Source: Hyalangium versicolor
GTDB lineage: Bacteria > Myxococcota > Myxococcia > Myxococcales > Myxococcaceae
Assembly (NCBI RefSeq): GCF_020103695.1
Contig: NZ_JAHXBF010000009.1
Span: 1-64,000, forward strand
Reading direction: 5' to 3'
Length of the DNA stretch: 64,000 nucleotides
Every line of letters begins with the position of its first letter. Positions within the stretch are counted from its first letter, which is position 1. The translations under genes were made by a program, and so were the position numbers. Under the pieces are notes generated by a model that was not told the origin of the DNA, did no database searches, and worked only from the letters and a program-made list of their open reading frames with translations. This document shows, one piece after another, positions 52,022-62,010 of the stretch.

Positions 52022-54058
52022 ATGAGCTTCAAGTCCTTTGCCCGTGCTGTCTGGGCCCCTGGTGCGCTCGGTGTCCTGCTCTTCACCAGCTGCGCCACGC
52101 CGCCGCGCAAGCTCGGAGTCGAGGTGAAGAACTTCGATACCCAGGTCCGCCCGCAGGATGACTTCTACCAATACGTCAACGGCACCTGGGTGAAGAGCAC
52201 GCCCATCCCCGCGGACCGGGCCCGCTACGGCACCTTCATCGAACTGCTCGACAAGAGCGAGGCCGCCCTCAAGGCGATCATCGAGGAGGCCGCGGCCGAC
52301 AAGACCGCGAAGGAGGGCAGCGACACCCGCAAGGTGGGCGAGCTCTACCTCAGCTTCATGGACACCCAGCGCATCGAGTCGCTGGGTCTCGAGCCCATCC
52401 GCCCGGACCTCCAGCGCGTGGCCGCGCTCCAGAGCACCGACGAACTCCCCGAGCTGTTCTCCACGTTCTACCTCTCCGGTGTGCAGACGCCCGTCAACAT
52501 CACCATCGGCCAGGACGCGAAGCAGGCCACGCGCTACATCGTCTACCTCACGCAGAGCGGGCTTGGCCTGCCGGACCGCGACTACTACTCCAAGCAGGAT
52601 GCGAGCTTCGTCGAGAAGCGCGCAGCCTACGTGGCCTACATCGAGAAGCTCTTCACGCTGGCCGGACAGCCGGATGCCGCAACCGCCGCCCAGAACATCC
52701 TCGCGCTGGAGACGAGGCTGGCCGAGAAGAGCTGGGATCGCGTGCGCAACCGCGATCGCGAGGCCACCTACAACCTCAAGACGGTGGCGGAGTTGGAGCA
52801 GCTCGCTCCGGGCTTCTCCTGGTCGAGCTACCTGAAGACGCTGGGCGCCGAGAAGACTCCGGCCGTCATCGTCCGCCAGCCGGACTACTTCCAAGCCCTG
52901 TCCGGAGTGCTCAAGGACACGCCGCTGCCCGTGCTCAAGCAGTACTTCACCTTCAAGGTGCTCGACAGGTACGCGGACCTGCTCAGCAAGCCCTTCGAGG
53001 AGCTGAACTTCGAGTTCCGGGGCAAGACGCTGCAGGGCCAGCAGGAGAACCGCCCCCGCTGGAAGCGCGGCGTGGCCGCCGTGGAGGCCGCGCTCGGCGA
53101 GTCCGTGGGCAAGCTCTACGTCGAGCGCCACTTCAGCCCCGACTCCAAGGAGCGCATGCTGAAGCTCGTCAACAACCTGCGCCAGGCCTTCCAGGAGAGC
53201 ATCGACCAACTCGAGTGGATGAGCCCCACCACCAAGGCCCGCGCCCAGGAGAAGCTCTCCAAGTTCACCGTGAAGATCGGCTACCCCGAGAAGTGGCGGG
53301 ACTACTCCAAGCTGGAGATCGTCGCGGGGGACCTGGTGGGCAACATGAAGCGCGCCACCACCTTCGAGGCCCGGCGCAACTTCGACAAGCTGGGCAAGAC
53401 CATCGACCGGACCGAGTGGGGCATGACGCCGCAGACCGTCAACGCCTACTACAGCTCCTCGATGAACGAGATCGTCTTCCCCGCCGCCATCCTCCAGCCT
53501 CCCTTCTTCGATCCCGAGGCGGACGACGCCACCAACTATGGCGCCATCGGCGGCGTCATCGGCCATGAGATCTCCCACGGCTTCGACGACCAGGGCTCGC
53601 GCTCGGACGGAGACGGCAACCTGCGCAACTGGTGGACCGATGAGGACAAGCAGGCCTTCGATCAGCGCACCGGCATGCTGTCCGAGCAGTACAGCGCCTT
53701 CCGCCCCATCGACGCGATGACGGTGAACGGCAAGCTCACGCTCGGAGAGAACATCGGAGACCTGAGCGGACTCACGGTGGCCTACCGCGCCTACAAGCTG
53801 TCACTGAAGGGCAAGGACGCGCCCGTCATCGACGGCTACTCCGGAGACCAGCGCTTCTTCTTCGGCTGGGCGCAGATCTGGCGCTCGCTGTTCCGCGACG
53901 ACTATCTGCGGCAGATGCTGCTCACGGACTCGCACTCGCCGGGCCCGTACCGCGTCAACGGCGTGGTGCGGAACATGCCCGAGTTCCACCAGGCCTTCGG
54001 CGTGAAGGAGGGCGACGGCGCATGGCTGCCGCCCGAGCAGCGTGTGAAGGTGTGGTAG
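52022..54058 (+). CDS. M13-family zinc metallopeptidase (PepO/neprilysin-like)
   Basis: A 678-residue lipoprotein endopeptidase: signal ending in LGVLLFTSC (Cys about 20), then the M13 N-terminal domain (DDFYQYVNGTWVKSTPIP) and the catalytic domain. The zinc site is complete: His515, Glu516 and His519 in GHEISHGFDD and Glu576 in GENIGDLSG; NAYY and the C-terminal RVKVW are also typical. It cleaves oligopeptides on the cell surface. A CGGAG ribosome site precedes ATG 52022. Confidence 0.94.
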   Translation: MSFKSFARAVWAPGALGVLLFTSCATPPRKLGVEVKNFDTQVRPQDDFYQYVNGTWVKSTPIPADRARYGTFIELLDKSEAALKAIIEEAAADKTAKEGSDTRKVGELYLSFMDTQRIESLGLEPIRPDLQRVAALQSTDELPELFSTFYLSGVQTPVNITIGQDAKQATRYIVYLTQSGLGLPDRDYYSKQDASFVEKRAAYVAYIEKLFTLAGQPDAATAAQNILALETRLAEKSWDRVRNRDREATYNLKTVAELEQLAPGFSWSSYLKTLGAEKTPAVIVRQPDYFQALSGVLKDTPLPVLKQYFTFKVLDRYADLLSKPFEELNFEFRGKTLQGQQENRPRWKRGVAAVEAALGESVGKLYVERHFSPDSKERMLKLVNNLRQAFQESIDQLEWMSPTTKARAQEKLSKFTVKIGYPEKWRDYSKLEIVAGDLVGNMKRATTFEARRNFDKLGKTIDRTEWGMTPQTVNAYYSSSMNEIVFPAAILQPPFFDPEADDATNYGAIGGVIGHEISHGFDDQGSRSDGDGNLRNWWTDEDKQAFDQRTGMLSEQYSAFRPIDAMTVNGKLTLGENIGDLSGLTVAYRAYKLSLKGKDAPVIDGYSGDQRFFFGWAQIWRSLFRDDYLRQMLLTDSHSPGPYRVNGVVRNMPEFHQAFGVKEGDGAWLPPEQRVKVW

Positions 54059-54066
54059 CCCCGTGA

Positions 54067-54897
54067 TCAGAAGTCCTGGACGCGGTCGGCCAGGTCGGAG
54101 TGCTCGACGAACTGGTTGACGTTGCCCTGGATGGTGGCAATGCGCCGGTTGCGCTCCACCTCGGCCGAGTCCACCGCGTCCAGCTTGTTCCAATCGCGCA
54201 GCACCGACTCCTCCTCGGGGGGGATGTGCTTGCTGTACTCCGCCGAGAAGTAGAACATCGCCCGCGCCACGTTGCCCTTGTGCGCATCGGGCGGCTCGAA
54301 CACCTTGCGGCCCGCAGCGTCCAGGCCGAACTTCGCCCCGCTCGGGTTGCTCCACTGCACCTTCTCCACCTTGCCGAACGGGAAGTTGCCGCGCACGCTG
54401 TTCGCCTTGCTGTCCGTGGGGAACAGGTGGTGCAGGTCGCTCTTCGCCGGCCCCGTGGCCCCCTTCGACTGCGGCCACGTGTGCTCCACGTTCATGTCCG
54501 TGCTGCTGGGGATCTTCCCGCCGTTGATCTCCCGGTTCGTGTACACGTCCTTCACCTTGCCGTTGTGCACGTCCAGGTCGGTGAACATGATCTTCCGCGC
54601 CTCGTTGTAGCTCACCACGTGCTTGCCCGCGGACGAGTCGTGGATGGCCTTCAGCAGCGCGGAGTCCCGCAGCCCCTGGAACGGATCATCCGTGGAGGGC
54701 AGGGGCTCCGAGGGCGCGGTGGTGGAGCCGAGCCGCGTCGCCGCCGAGGCCGTCCCGCGAGCCGGGCCCGCGGAGAACGACGAAAAGTCGGAAGTGGCGC
54801 GGGCGGAGACGGCGGCCGGAGTGGAACGGAAGGCCTCCCTCGAAGACTGCGGCACGAGGGGGCGGGACACGGGGCGCTGGAGGCTGACGGAGTTCAC
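54067..54897 (-). CDS. Endonuclease I (EndA/NucM) family nuclease
   Basis: A 276-residue nuclease. The beta-beta-alpha-metal core is visible: NVEHTWPQSKG (catalytic His), DLHHLFPTD, NSVRGNFPFG. Endonuclease I cuts DNA and RNA non-specifically, usually after secretion. The N-terminus (1-90) is Ser/Arg/Ala-rich and disordered without a standard signal peptide, unlike periplasmic EndA, so the export route is unclear. Ends convergently 8 bp after the M13 peptidase gene. Confidence 0.87.
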   Translation of the reverse strand: MNSVSLQRPVSRPLVPQSSREAFRSTPAAVSARATSDFSSFSAGPARGTASAATRLGSTTAPSEPLPSTDDPFQGLRDSALLKAIHDSSAGKHVVSYNEARKIMFTDLDVHNGKVKDVYTNREINGGKIPSSTDMNVEHTWPQSKGATGPAKSDLHHLFPTDSKANSVRGNFPFGKVEKVQWSNPSGAKFGLDAAGRKVFEPPDAHKGNVARAMFYFSAEYSKHIPPEEESVLRDWNKLDAVDSAEVERNRRIATIQGNVNQFVEHSDLADRVQDF

Positions 54898-55000
54898 ATT
54901 TCAGTTATCGGCGCCGCACACCTACAGTTGCTTCCATCCTCCGACGTTTCAGCATTTTTACCTTCAGTGAGACTGGGCGGCGCTCAAACCCCTGGAATCA

Positions 55001-55579
55001 CTAGAAAGACAGGCCCACGCTGGCATGGGGCAGCGCGGTGACGCCCTCGGCCCACAGGAGCGACATCCCCGCGGAGAGGTACAGGCCAAGGCCCGGCCCG
55101 GACACCTCATAGGTGATGCCGCCGCTGCCGCAGGGGAAGGCCCAGTAGGCCCGCTCCGGGCTGTCGTACCGGGAGAAGCCCGCGCCGAACTCCAGGAAGA
55201 AGCGCTGGTAACCCCGCGCCATGGTGGCGACCCGGAACATGGCCTCGGCCGTGCCCACGTAGGGCCCCTCCTCGAAGTGCACGTCCTTCAGGATGAGCAG
55301 CTTGCCGCCCAGCTCGAAGCGCGGCGCCACCACCCAGGAGTACGCCAGATCCAACCCCACTCCGCTGGAGGCGAGATCCGACGAGAGGATGCCTCCGCCC
55401 ACCACGCCGATGTGGAACTTCTGGCAGAGGCCTTGAGGGCTTCGGTAGCAGAGCGGATCCTCGTCATCCTCTCGGAAACGCCGCCGCCGTTGAGCCGAGG
55501 CGCTATCGGGCAAGAGCACCAGCAACGTCAGTCCCAGCCAACACAGCGCCCAGAGGGTCCTCGAATGAGCGTTCACCAT
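55001..55579 (-). CDS. Exported protein, possible small outer-membrane beta-barrel
   Basis: A 192-residue protein with signal peptide (LCWLGLTLLVLLPDSASA) followed by an Arg/Asp-rich stretch. The remainder has alternating hydrophobic strands and Gly turns (KFHIGVVGGGILSS, VGLDLAYSWVV, PHASVGLSF at the end), which fits a small beta-barrel ending in Phe. Two internal Cys could form a disulphide. No family recognised. Confidence 0.7.
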   Translation of the reverse strand: MVNAHSRTLWALCWLGLTLLVLLPDSASAQRRRRFREDDEDPLCYRSPQGLCQKFHIGVVGGGILSSDLASSGVGLDLAYSWVVAPRFELGGKLLILKDVHFEEGPYVGTAEAMFRVATMARGYQRFFLEFGAGFSRYDSPERAYWAFPCGSGGITYEVSGPGLGLYLSAGMSLLWAEGVTALPHASVGLSF

Positions 55580-55699
55580 ATGCGGAGTATTTCACACTGA
55601 TCAGATACCTGCTCGCCACCCCCGGCGCCCCTATCGCACCGCGGCAGAGGCGCAGGTGCCTGCTCACAGGGGGCCTGGATCCATCGATAGAGTCCCATC

Positions 55700-56824
55700 G
55701 TGGGCCAGCGCGCATCGAACCGCAGAGGAGCCATGCTCGGGGCGCTCCTCGTCACCCTGGGAATCGCCGGGCTCTGGTTCCTGCTGGGGGATGATCCCGA
55801 GGCGCGGGACTCGGAGACTGGGGCCAGCGCTCGCACTATCTCCCGCGGCCTGAAAACTTCCGCGCCTCCGCGGTCCTCCGAAGCGAGAGCCAGGGTGCGC
55901 CCGGCCGCTTCCGCACCGCGGCCCGAGAAGCCTCCAGATGGCGAGTTGGTGGTGGAGGTCTTCTCTGGGAGCACTCCGCTACCCGGCGCCCAGGTCCAAG
56001 TCTACGAGCGCGAGCCCGGGGACCTCTCGATCTTCCCGGCTCAGTGGACAGGCAAGAGCGGAGGCACCACAGCACCGAGCCCACGGACCGCTGGGATGTG
56101 CCCGAGGAGGAGAACCTGCTAGCCACCAGCAACGAGAACGGTGAGTTCCAGTTCTCGGGTCTGGCTCCGGGCCGCTACCGCATCGAGGCGCACGCTCCGG
56201 GATACATGACGGCGGTGCTGCCCTCCATGCCCGTCCCCTTCGAAGGCCGCGTCACCCTTCTAATGATGCGGGCAGGACAGCTCGAAGGCACGGTGCTCAG
56301 CGCGGACGGACAGCCCGCCGCCGGGGCGCAGGTCCTCGCTACTTTCGAGGAACAGGACTCGACCACGCAGACCGATGACGAGGGACGTTTCTCTCTCGAT
56401 GTGCCACCGGGCAGATACTCACTCTCCGCTCGCAGAGGCGAGGAGACAGGAACGCTGGATCAGTGGGTGTCCGTCACCGCCGGGCAGCGCGTTCAAGGGC
56501 TGCTGCTCCAACTGAGTGCGGAGGCTTCCGTCACCGGGCACGACGCTGGAGATTCCCGTCTATCCTCCAGTCTCGATGACAGGGCGAATCATCGATGCGA
56601 CCACGGGCGGGCCGATACGGCAGATCCAGGTCACTCCTCCCCTCCTGGGTCCCCAGGAGGCCGACCCGAAAGGCCGCTTCGTCTTGCATGAGCTCCCCGC
56701 GGGGGAATTCCTGCGCCACATCCGCCGCTTCGGTCAACGGTTCCCAGAGCCGGTCCATCGGGTGAAGGTGAAGCTATTGCCCGGGCAAGACACCGATGTG
56801 GGGGACCTCGCCGTGCCTCCGTAA
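55700..56824 (+). pseudogene. Decayed first copy of the carboxypeptidase-regulatory-like membrane protein
   Basis: Homologous to the two complete genes downstream but broken. The first frame (55700-56122, GTG start) matches their N-terminus with the membrane anchor LVTLGIAGLWFLLGD and stops early; homology resumes in another frame from about 56085 (NLLATSNENGEFQFSGLAPG) and shifts again at about 56540 to end with VSMTGRIIDATTGG and DTDVGDLAVPP. Compared with its paralogues, about 90 codons are missing after the anchor region and roughly 400 near the C-terminus, each with a frameshift. Confidence 0.85.
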
Positions 56825-56930
56825 CGGACCCGGAGAGCCCCACCGGGCGGGTTCTCCGTGAACTGGTATTCTGGCCATACCAGTTTGGTTCACAGCCGCC
56901 CCCAGCGGGCGTACCACCCACGTGAGGAGC

Positions 56931-59600
56931 ATGAGCGAGCGGACGGCAGGTCGAGGAGGCGCCGCCGCCGGTGCGATCCTGGTCACGTTGGGTGTCGCGG
57001 GACTTTGGTTCTTCCTGGGGGACCAACCCTCGGGGCTCCAGGGCAGCTCTCGCGCGGCCGCCCCTACCTCCGCCGCTCAGTCCCCGTGGGAGCTTCGAAC
57101 GGAACGGAAGGTGCGCCCGGCCTCCTCCCCACCGCGGCCCGAGAGAGCTCCCGAGGGTGAGCTGACGGTGGAGGTCTTCTCGGGGAACACCCCTCTGGCC
57201 GGAGCCCAGGTCCAGCTCTATGAGCGCGACCCGGGCGAGCCGCGGGCTCCCGTGACGGAGTGGATCACCCGGAGTGGAGGCGAGACCGGAGCCGATGGGC
57301 AACGCGTGATCCCCGTGGCAACGGGGAGCTACTACGTGACGGCCCGAGCGCCGGAGCTCGCATCGGCCTATGCCGCCGTGGTGCATCCCCCGGGCTCGGC
57401 GCACACCCGCGTCCGGCTGCGCCTCGAGCCGGGAACGGAGCTGTTCGGCACCCTCCTCGACAAGAGCACGCGCGAGCCCGTGTCGCTCGCGGAGCTCATC
57501 CTCACGCCCCATGCCTTCCCCTCGAACCAGCCAGCCCCCGAGCCAGCCCCCGACGCGGAAGCCCTGGTGACCTCGAGCAGCGCGACAGGAGAGTTCCGGT
57601 TCACCGGAGTGGCTCCCGGCCGGTACCGGCTCGAAGCGCGCGCTCCCGGCTACGTCCCGGCGGTGCTGCCCTCCACGCCCGTGCCATTCCGGGGCGGAGT
57701 CACCTTCTTGATGGCCCAGGGAGGACGCCTCGAAGGCACGGTCCTCGGCTCGGACGGTCAGCCCTCCGTGGGAGCCGAAGTGGTCGCTGTCAGCCGCGAG
57801 CCCGACATCACAGCGCTCACCGACGACGAGGGGCACTTCGCCCTCGACGTCCCCCCAGGCTCCTATGCCCTCTGGGGCCACAGAGCCGAGGAGGCGGGAC
57901 GACTGGCTCAGCAGGTGACCGTCACCGTGGAACAGAACGTCCAGGGGCTGCAGTTCCAACTGAGCCCGGGAGCGGAGATCTCCGGGAAGCTCCTCCACAA
58001 GGATGGCACTCCCGTCCTGGGCGCGAGGGTTCAAGCCGCGGCGGTCAATGAGTCCCAAGAGCTCGACACGGTCAGCAACGTGCTGGCGGGAACGGATCCG
58101 AGCGGAGCCTTCCAGCTCTCGCCGCTGGCGGCGGGCACCTACAAGGTCCAGGTCCTCCTGCCCGAGGGCACCTCCTTCGTCTCCGGCCCTGTCGAGCTGA
58201 CCGCGGGCGGGCACGCCTCGCTCACACTCACCCCAGAGGAGGCTCCCACTCCGCTCAACTCCAACGTCTCCTGCCTGGTCCGGGACGCATCGGAGCGGCC
58301 CGTGAAGGGATTGCGCGTCCGAGCAAGCGCCCTCCGGCCGGCCGCGGCAATCGCCCCTCGGGTCCTCGAAGAGCGCACCGATGCCAATGGGCGCGTCCTC
58401 TTCCCAGGGCTGCCCGCCGGCCAGTTCCGCATGGAGACCCTGCCAGAGGACGGCTCTCCCGGGGTGGAGCAATCCGTGCTCGTGCGCGCGAGTGGAAACC
58501 CCAGGTGTTCGCTCTGGGTCCCAGGCGCGACGGAGGAGGGAGGCGCGCAATCCACCGTGGAGGGCAAGGTGCGGATGGGCTCGGGAGCGCCCCCCGACGT
58601 GGCCGTGTGGATCGACATCGCCGGACAGGGCCGGCGGTCCTATCGGGCCAGGACCCGGCCGGACGCGCAGGGACGGTTCCGGTTCGTCGTCCCCCCCGGT
58701 GGCTACACGCTGCTCCTGCTCCGGCAGCACAGCGTTCAGTGTGGCTCCGTCGAGGAGCGACGGCTCCAACTCGAGGCAGGTCCGCACCAGGAGCCTCCGT
58801 TGATCCTGTCGCCACACGAGCCGGATCTCCGCCTCCAACTGGTGGACGCGGCGGGAGCGCCGGTGCGGCAGACGGAGGTGCGGGTGCAGATGGGCTTCAC
58901 GGAGCAGGCGCGGACGGACGAGCAGGGCCGCCTGGAGGTCTGTCTCCCTGTCTCGTCGCAGCGGCAGCGACTGCCCCCGCTGGCGCTGGCCGTCACCACG
59001 CTGGATGGCTCGCGCTCGGCAACCGCCGAGGTGAAGAGCGTGCCACAAGCGCTCACGCTCCCGCTGCGGCCCCTGGCCCTGGCGCGGGGGCGAATCACCG
59101 ACTCGCGCGGCATTCCCGTGCGGCGCTTCCTGGTGGATGTGCTCTCCCCACCGGGCTCCCTCACGCCACGCACCTATGAGTTCATGGGAGACCGCTTCGA
59201 GATTCCCGGGTTCCCCGTGGGTCCCAGCCTCGTCGTCGTCACGGCGGATGGGATGAGAGCCTCGCACACGCTCCAGCTCCAGTCTGGGGAGGACAAGACG
59301 CTGGATGTCCTCCTGTACCCGAGCGTCTCGATGACGGGGCGGCTTGTTGACGCGGTCACCCGGCAGCCCGTGGCTTCGGCCTGGGTGACGCTACCGCTGT
59401 TCGGCAGAGCACCCACGGATGAGAACGGACGCTTTGCGTTCCGCAACCTGCCTGCAGGAGAGAACCTGCTGTACCTCCATCGTCAGATCACCCAGCCCTT
59501 GCTCTGGAACGCGCTGCAACAGGTGAAGCTGGCTCCTGAGCAGGACACCGACGTGGGCGACATCGCGATGCCCGCTCTGCAAGGAAACGAAGCGCGATAG
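56931..59600 (+). CDS. Membrane-anchored protein with carboxypeptidase-regulatory-like repeats (copy 2)
   Basis: An 889-residue protein with one N-terminal membrane helix (ILVTLGVAGLWFFLG, about 20-35) and a long exported part made of repeated transthyretin-like (CarboxypepD_reg) beta domains. Typical units are TVEVFSGNTPLAGAQVQ, FTGVAPGRYRLEARAPGY, GRLEGTVLGSDGQPS and VSMTGRLVDAVTRQPV. Such domains usually bind proteins or sugars; function unknown. ATG 56931 is preceded by GAGGA; a GTG nine bases upstream is also possible. Middle member of three tandem paralogues. Confidence 0.84.
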   Translation: MSERTAGRGGAAAGAILVTLGVAGLWFFLGDQPSGLQGSSRAAAPTSAAQSPWELRTERKVRPASSPPRPERAPEGELTVEVFSGNTPLAGAQVQLYERDPGEPRAPVTEWITRSGGETGADGQRVIPVATGSYYVTARAPELASAYAAVVHPPGSAHTRVRLRLEPGTELFGTLLDKSTREPVSLAELILTPHAFPSNQPAPEPAPDAEALVTSSSATGEFRFTGVAPGRYRLEARAPGYVPAVLPSTPVPFRGGVTFLMAQGGRLEGTVLGSDGQPSVGAEVVAVSREPDITALTDDEGHFALDVPPGSYALWGHRAEEAGRLAQQVTVTVEQNVQGLQFQLSPGAEISGKLLHKDGTPVLGARVQAAAVNESQELDTVSNVLAGTDPSGAFQLSPLAAGTYKVQVLLPEGTSFVSGPVELTAGGHASLTLTPEEAPTPLNSNVSCLVRDASERPVKGLRVRASALRPAAAIAPRVLEERTDANGRVLFPGLPAGQFRMETLPEDGSPGVEQSVLVRASGNPRCSLWVPGATEEGGAQSTVEGKVRMGSGAPPDVAVWIDIAGQGRRSYRARTRPDAQGRFRFVVPPGGYTLLLLRQHSVQCGSVEERRLQLEAGPHQEPPLILSPHEPDLRLQLVDAAGAPVRQTEVRVQMGFTEQARTDEQGRLEVCLPVSSQRQRLPPLALAVTTLDGSRSATAEVKSVPQALTLPLRPLALARGRITDSRGIPVRRFLVDVLSPPGSLTPRTYEFMGDRFEIPGFPVGPSLVVVTADGMRASHTLQLQSGEDKTLDVLLYPSVSMTGRLVDAVTRQPVASAWVTLPLFGRAPTDENGRFAFRNLPAGENLLYLHRQITQPLLWNALQQVKLAPEQDTDVGDIAMPALQGNEAR

Positions 59601-59610
59601 CATCCGGAGC

Positions 59611-62010
59611 ATGGGCGTGCGGACACCGAACCGCAGAGGAGCTGCCGCCGGAGCGATCCTGGTGGCGTTGGGCGTCGCCGGGCTCTGGTTCTTCCTGAGC
59701 GACGCGCCGCCAGAGCAGGGGGCGAAGACCGGGATTCCCTCGCCGTCCGTCGCGGAGGCCTCCCGCTCCCGGAGCGCGGCGCAGCTCCCGCCAAAGCCCC
59801 ACAGGCAAGAGCTGGTGCCCGCGGCAGCGCAGCCGGAGAGGCACGCAGACGGTGAGCTGGAGATCGAGGTCCTCTCGGGCACCACGCCCTTGCCGGACGC
59901 TCAGGTGCATGTCTATGAGCGCAAGCCCGCCGACGCCCACGCGCCGCTAGAGCAGTGGAGCGGTTGGAACAGCGGCGAGACGGGGGCCGATGGGCGGTGG
60001 GTGGTGCCTGCGGCACCGGGCAGCTACTACGTGGCGGCCCGAACGGAGGGGCTCGCTCCAGGCTACGCGGCGGTGGTGCATCCCCCAGGCTCGGAGCGCA
60101 CCCGCGTGCGGCTGCTCCTCCAAGAGGGCACGGAGCTGCGCGGCATCACGCTAGCCAAGGGCACGGGAGACCCCGTGTCACTCGCGGAGATCCTCCTCAC
60201 GTCGCTCGCGTTCCCGTCCGGCCCGAATGACCGTCCAGAGGCTCCCGAAGAGGAGAACCTGATGGCCACCAGCAACGAGATGGGTGAGTTCCAACTCTCG
60301 GGCGTCGCACCGGGACGCTACCGCATCGAGGCGCGAGCCCCCGGCTATGTGAGCGCGGTGCTCCCCTCGGTTCCGATTCCCTTCGAGGCGCGCCTCACCC
60401 TCCAGCTCGCCCCGGGAGGCCGGCTCGAAGGCAGGGTGCTGCGCGCTGACGGCGAGCCCGCGGAGGCCGCGGAGGTGTTCGCCACCAGCCGCGAAGAGGG
60501 CGTGACGGCACTCACGGACAGCGCGGGGCACTTCTCTCTCGACGTTCCAACAGGGGCCTACGCCGTGTCGGCGCGACGGGGCGAGGAGAGCGGAGCCTTG
60601 GACCGGGAGGTGCGGCTGGGCGTGGGGCAACGCGTCCAGGGGCTGCGGCTCCAGCTCGGCGCGGCGGCCTCGGTCTCCGGGCAGGTGGTCCAGTGGAGTG
60701 GCTCCCCCGTGCCAGGAGCCCACGTGGAGGCCCGCTCCTCCCAGAGCCTGATTGCCCAAGGCTCCGCCTGGACGGATGAACGTGGCGCCTTCTCGCTGCC
60801 GTCGCTGCCAGTTGGCACCTACACACTCCGGGTGAGCATGCCCAACGAATCTCGCTTCGAGCACGGACCGCTCACGCTCGCCGCAGGCGAGCACGCTTCA
60901 CGGACGCTCACCTACGATCCTCGAGGCAACCTCAGCTGCACGGTCTCGGACAGGGCGAAGCACCGCGCGGCGAACGTTCGCGTCCAGGTCAGCGGGTTCC
61001 AGCCTCGTGTCGGTGAAAGCCGCGTCATCGAGCAGTGGACCGATGCCAAAGGCGATGTCCTGTTCGAGGGTCTGCCCACGGGCTCCGTCCTTGTGAGCGT
61101 GCCTCCCGATGAGCACTCTCCTGGCGTATCGACCCTCTCGTTCGTCCCCGAGCATGACGCGAGCTGGTGCTCGCTCTTCCTTCCCAGTACGGCCGAGCCC
61201 GAGAACGGGGCAGTGCTCGTCAAGGGGCAGGTGCTGACGCGCTCGGGTTCGCCTCCCGCCCGCCCTCTCCAGCTCGAGTTCCTCAGCCAGTCCTTGCCCC
61301 GGAATCCGGCAGGAAGCACGCTCACGGATGCGCAGGGGAACTTCCGGTCCCTCCTGCTGCCAGGGCCATACCTCGTGAGAGCAACCCCTCCACCGAGTTT
61401 GGGCTGTGGTGGCAGTGGACAATGGACACTCCAGGTGGAAGCAGGCCACCCCACGGAGGCCTCGCTCGTCGTGGAGGAGCTGCGCGAGCCCGACCTTCGG
61501 ATCCAGGTGTTGGAGCTGGATGGAGCTCCCGCACAGCGGACCTTCGTGAAGGCGTCCACGCCGGCTGCCTGGGGACACACCTTGACGGATGAGCAGGGCC
61601 GTCTCGACGTCTGCTTCAGCCCGAAGGATCAACAACATCCGGAAAAACCTCTCCTGAGCATCTTCTCCGAGGACGACACTCGAGCGGCGGTGATCCGGGA
61701 CGCAGGAGGCCGACGTGACTTCACCGTCCAACTGCTTCCCTTGCCCACCGTTCGGGCGCACGTCATCTCCCGGAACGGCTTTCCCGTGAAGCACATCACC
61801 GTGGAGATTCCCGCGCTCCCGCGTACCGTGCCCCACGAGTTCGAGGGCGATCAATTCGCGCTCAGCGTTCCTCCCGGCCCGACCCTGCTGACCGTCATGG
61901 TGGATGGCCCACAGCAAGCCTCGGTCGCGCTCGACCTGCAGCCCGGGGAGCACCGGGAGTTGGAGGTTACCGTCTCCGGGAAGGACGTCCTCACTCCCAG
62001 GGAGCGTTGA
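59611..62010 (+). CDS. Membrane-anchored protein with carboxypeptidase-regulatory-like repeats (copy 3)
   Basis: A 799-residue paralogue of the preceding gene: N-terminal anchor (ILVALGVAGLWFFLSD), then CarboxypepD_reg-like domains (ELEIEVLSGTTPLPDA, LSGVAPGRYRIEARAPGY, GRLEGRVLRADGEPA). It diverges from copy 2 near the C-terminus and lacks copy 2's DTDVGDIAMP ending. It begins 10 bp after copy 2 and its 3' end overlaps the convergent HEAT-like gene by 20 bp. Confidence 0.84.
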   Translation: MGVRTPNRRGAAAGAILVALGVAGLWFFLSDAPPEQGAKTGIPSPSVAEASRSRSAAQLPPKPHRQELVPAAAQPERHADGELEIEVLSGTTPLPDAQVHVYERKPADAHAPLEQWSGWNSGETGADGRWVVPAAPGSYYVAARTEGLAPGYAAVVHPPGSERTRVRLLLQEGTELRGITLAKGTGDPVSLAEILLTSLAFPSGPNDRPEAPEEENLMATSNEMGEFQLSGVAPGRYRIEARAPGYVSAVLPSVPIPFEARLTLQLAPGGRLEGRVLRADGEPAEAAEVFATSREEGVTALTDSAGHFSLDVPTGAYAVSARRGEESGALDREVRLGVGQRVQGLRLQLGAAASVSGQVVQWSGSPVPGAHVEARSSQSLIAQGSAWTDERGAFSLPSLPVGTYTLRVSMPNESRFEHGPLTLAAGEHASRTLTYDPRGNLSCTVSDRAKHRAANVRVQVSGFQPRVGESRVIEQWTDAKGDVLFEGLPTGSVLVSVPPDEHSPGVSTLSFVPEHDASWCSLFLPSTAEPENGAVLVKGQVLTRSGSPPARPLQLEFLSQSLPRNPAGSTLTDAQGNFRSLLLPGPYLVRATPPPSLGCGGSGQWTLQVEAGHPTEASLVVEELREPDLRIQVLELDGAPAQRTFVKASTPAAWGHTLTDEQGRLDVCFSPKDQQHPEKPLLSIFSEDDTRAAVIRDAGGRRDFTVQLLPLPTVRAHVISRNGFPVKHITVEIPALPRTVPHEFEGDQFALSVPPGPTLLTVMVDGPQQASVALDLQPGEHRELEVTVSGKDVLTPRER

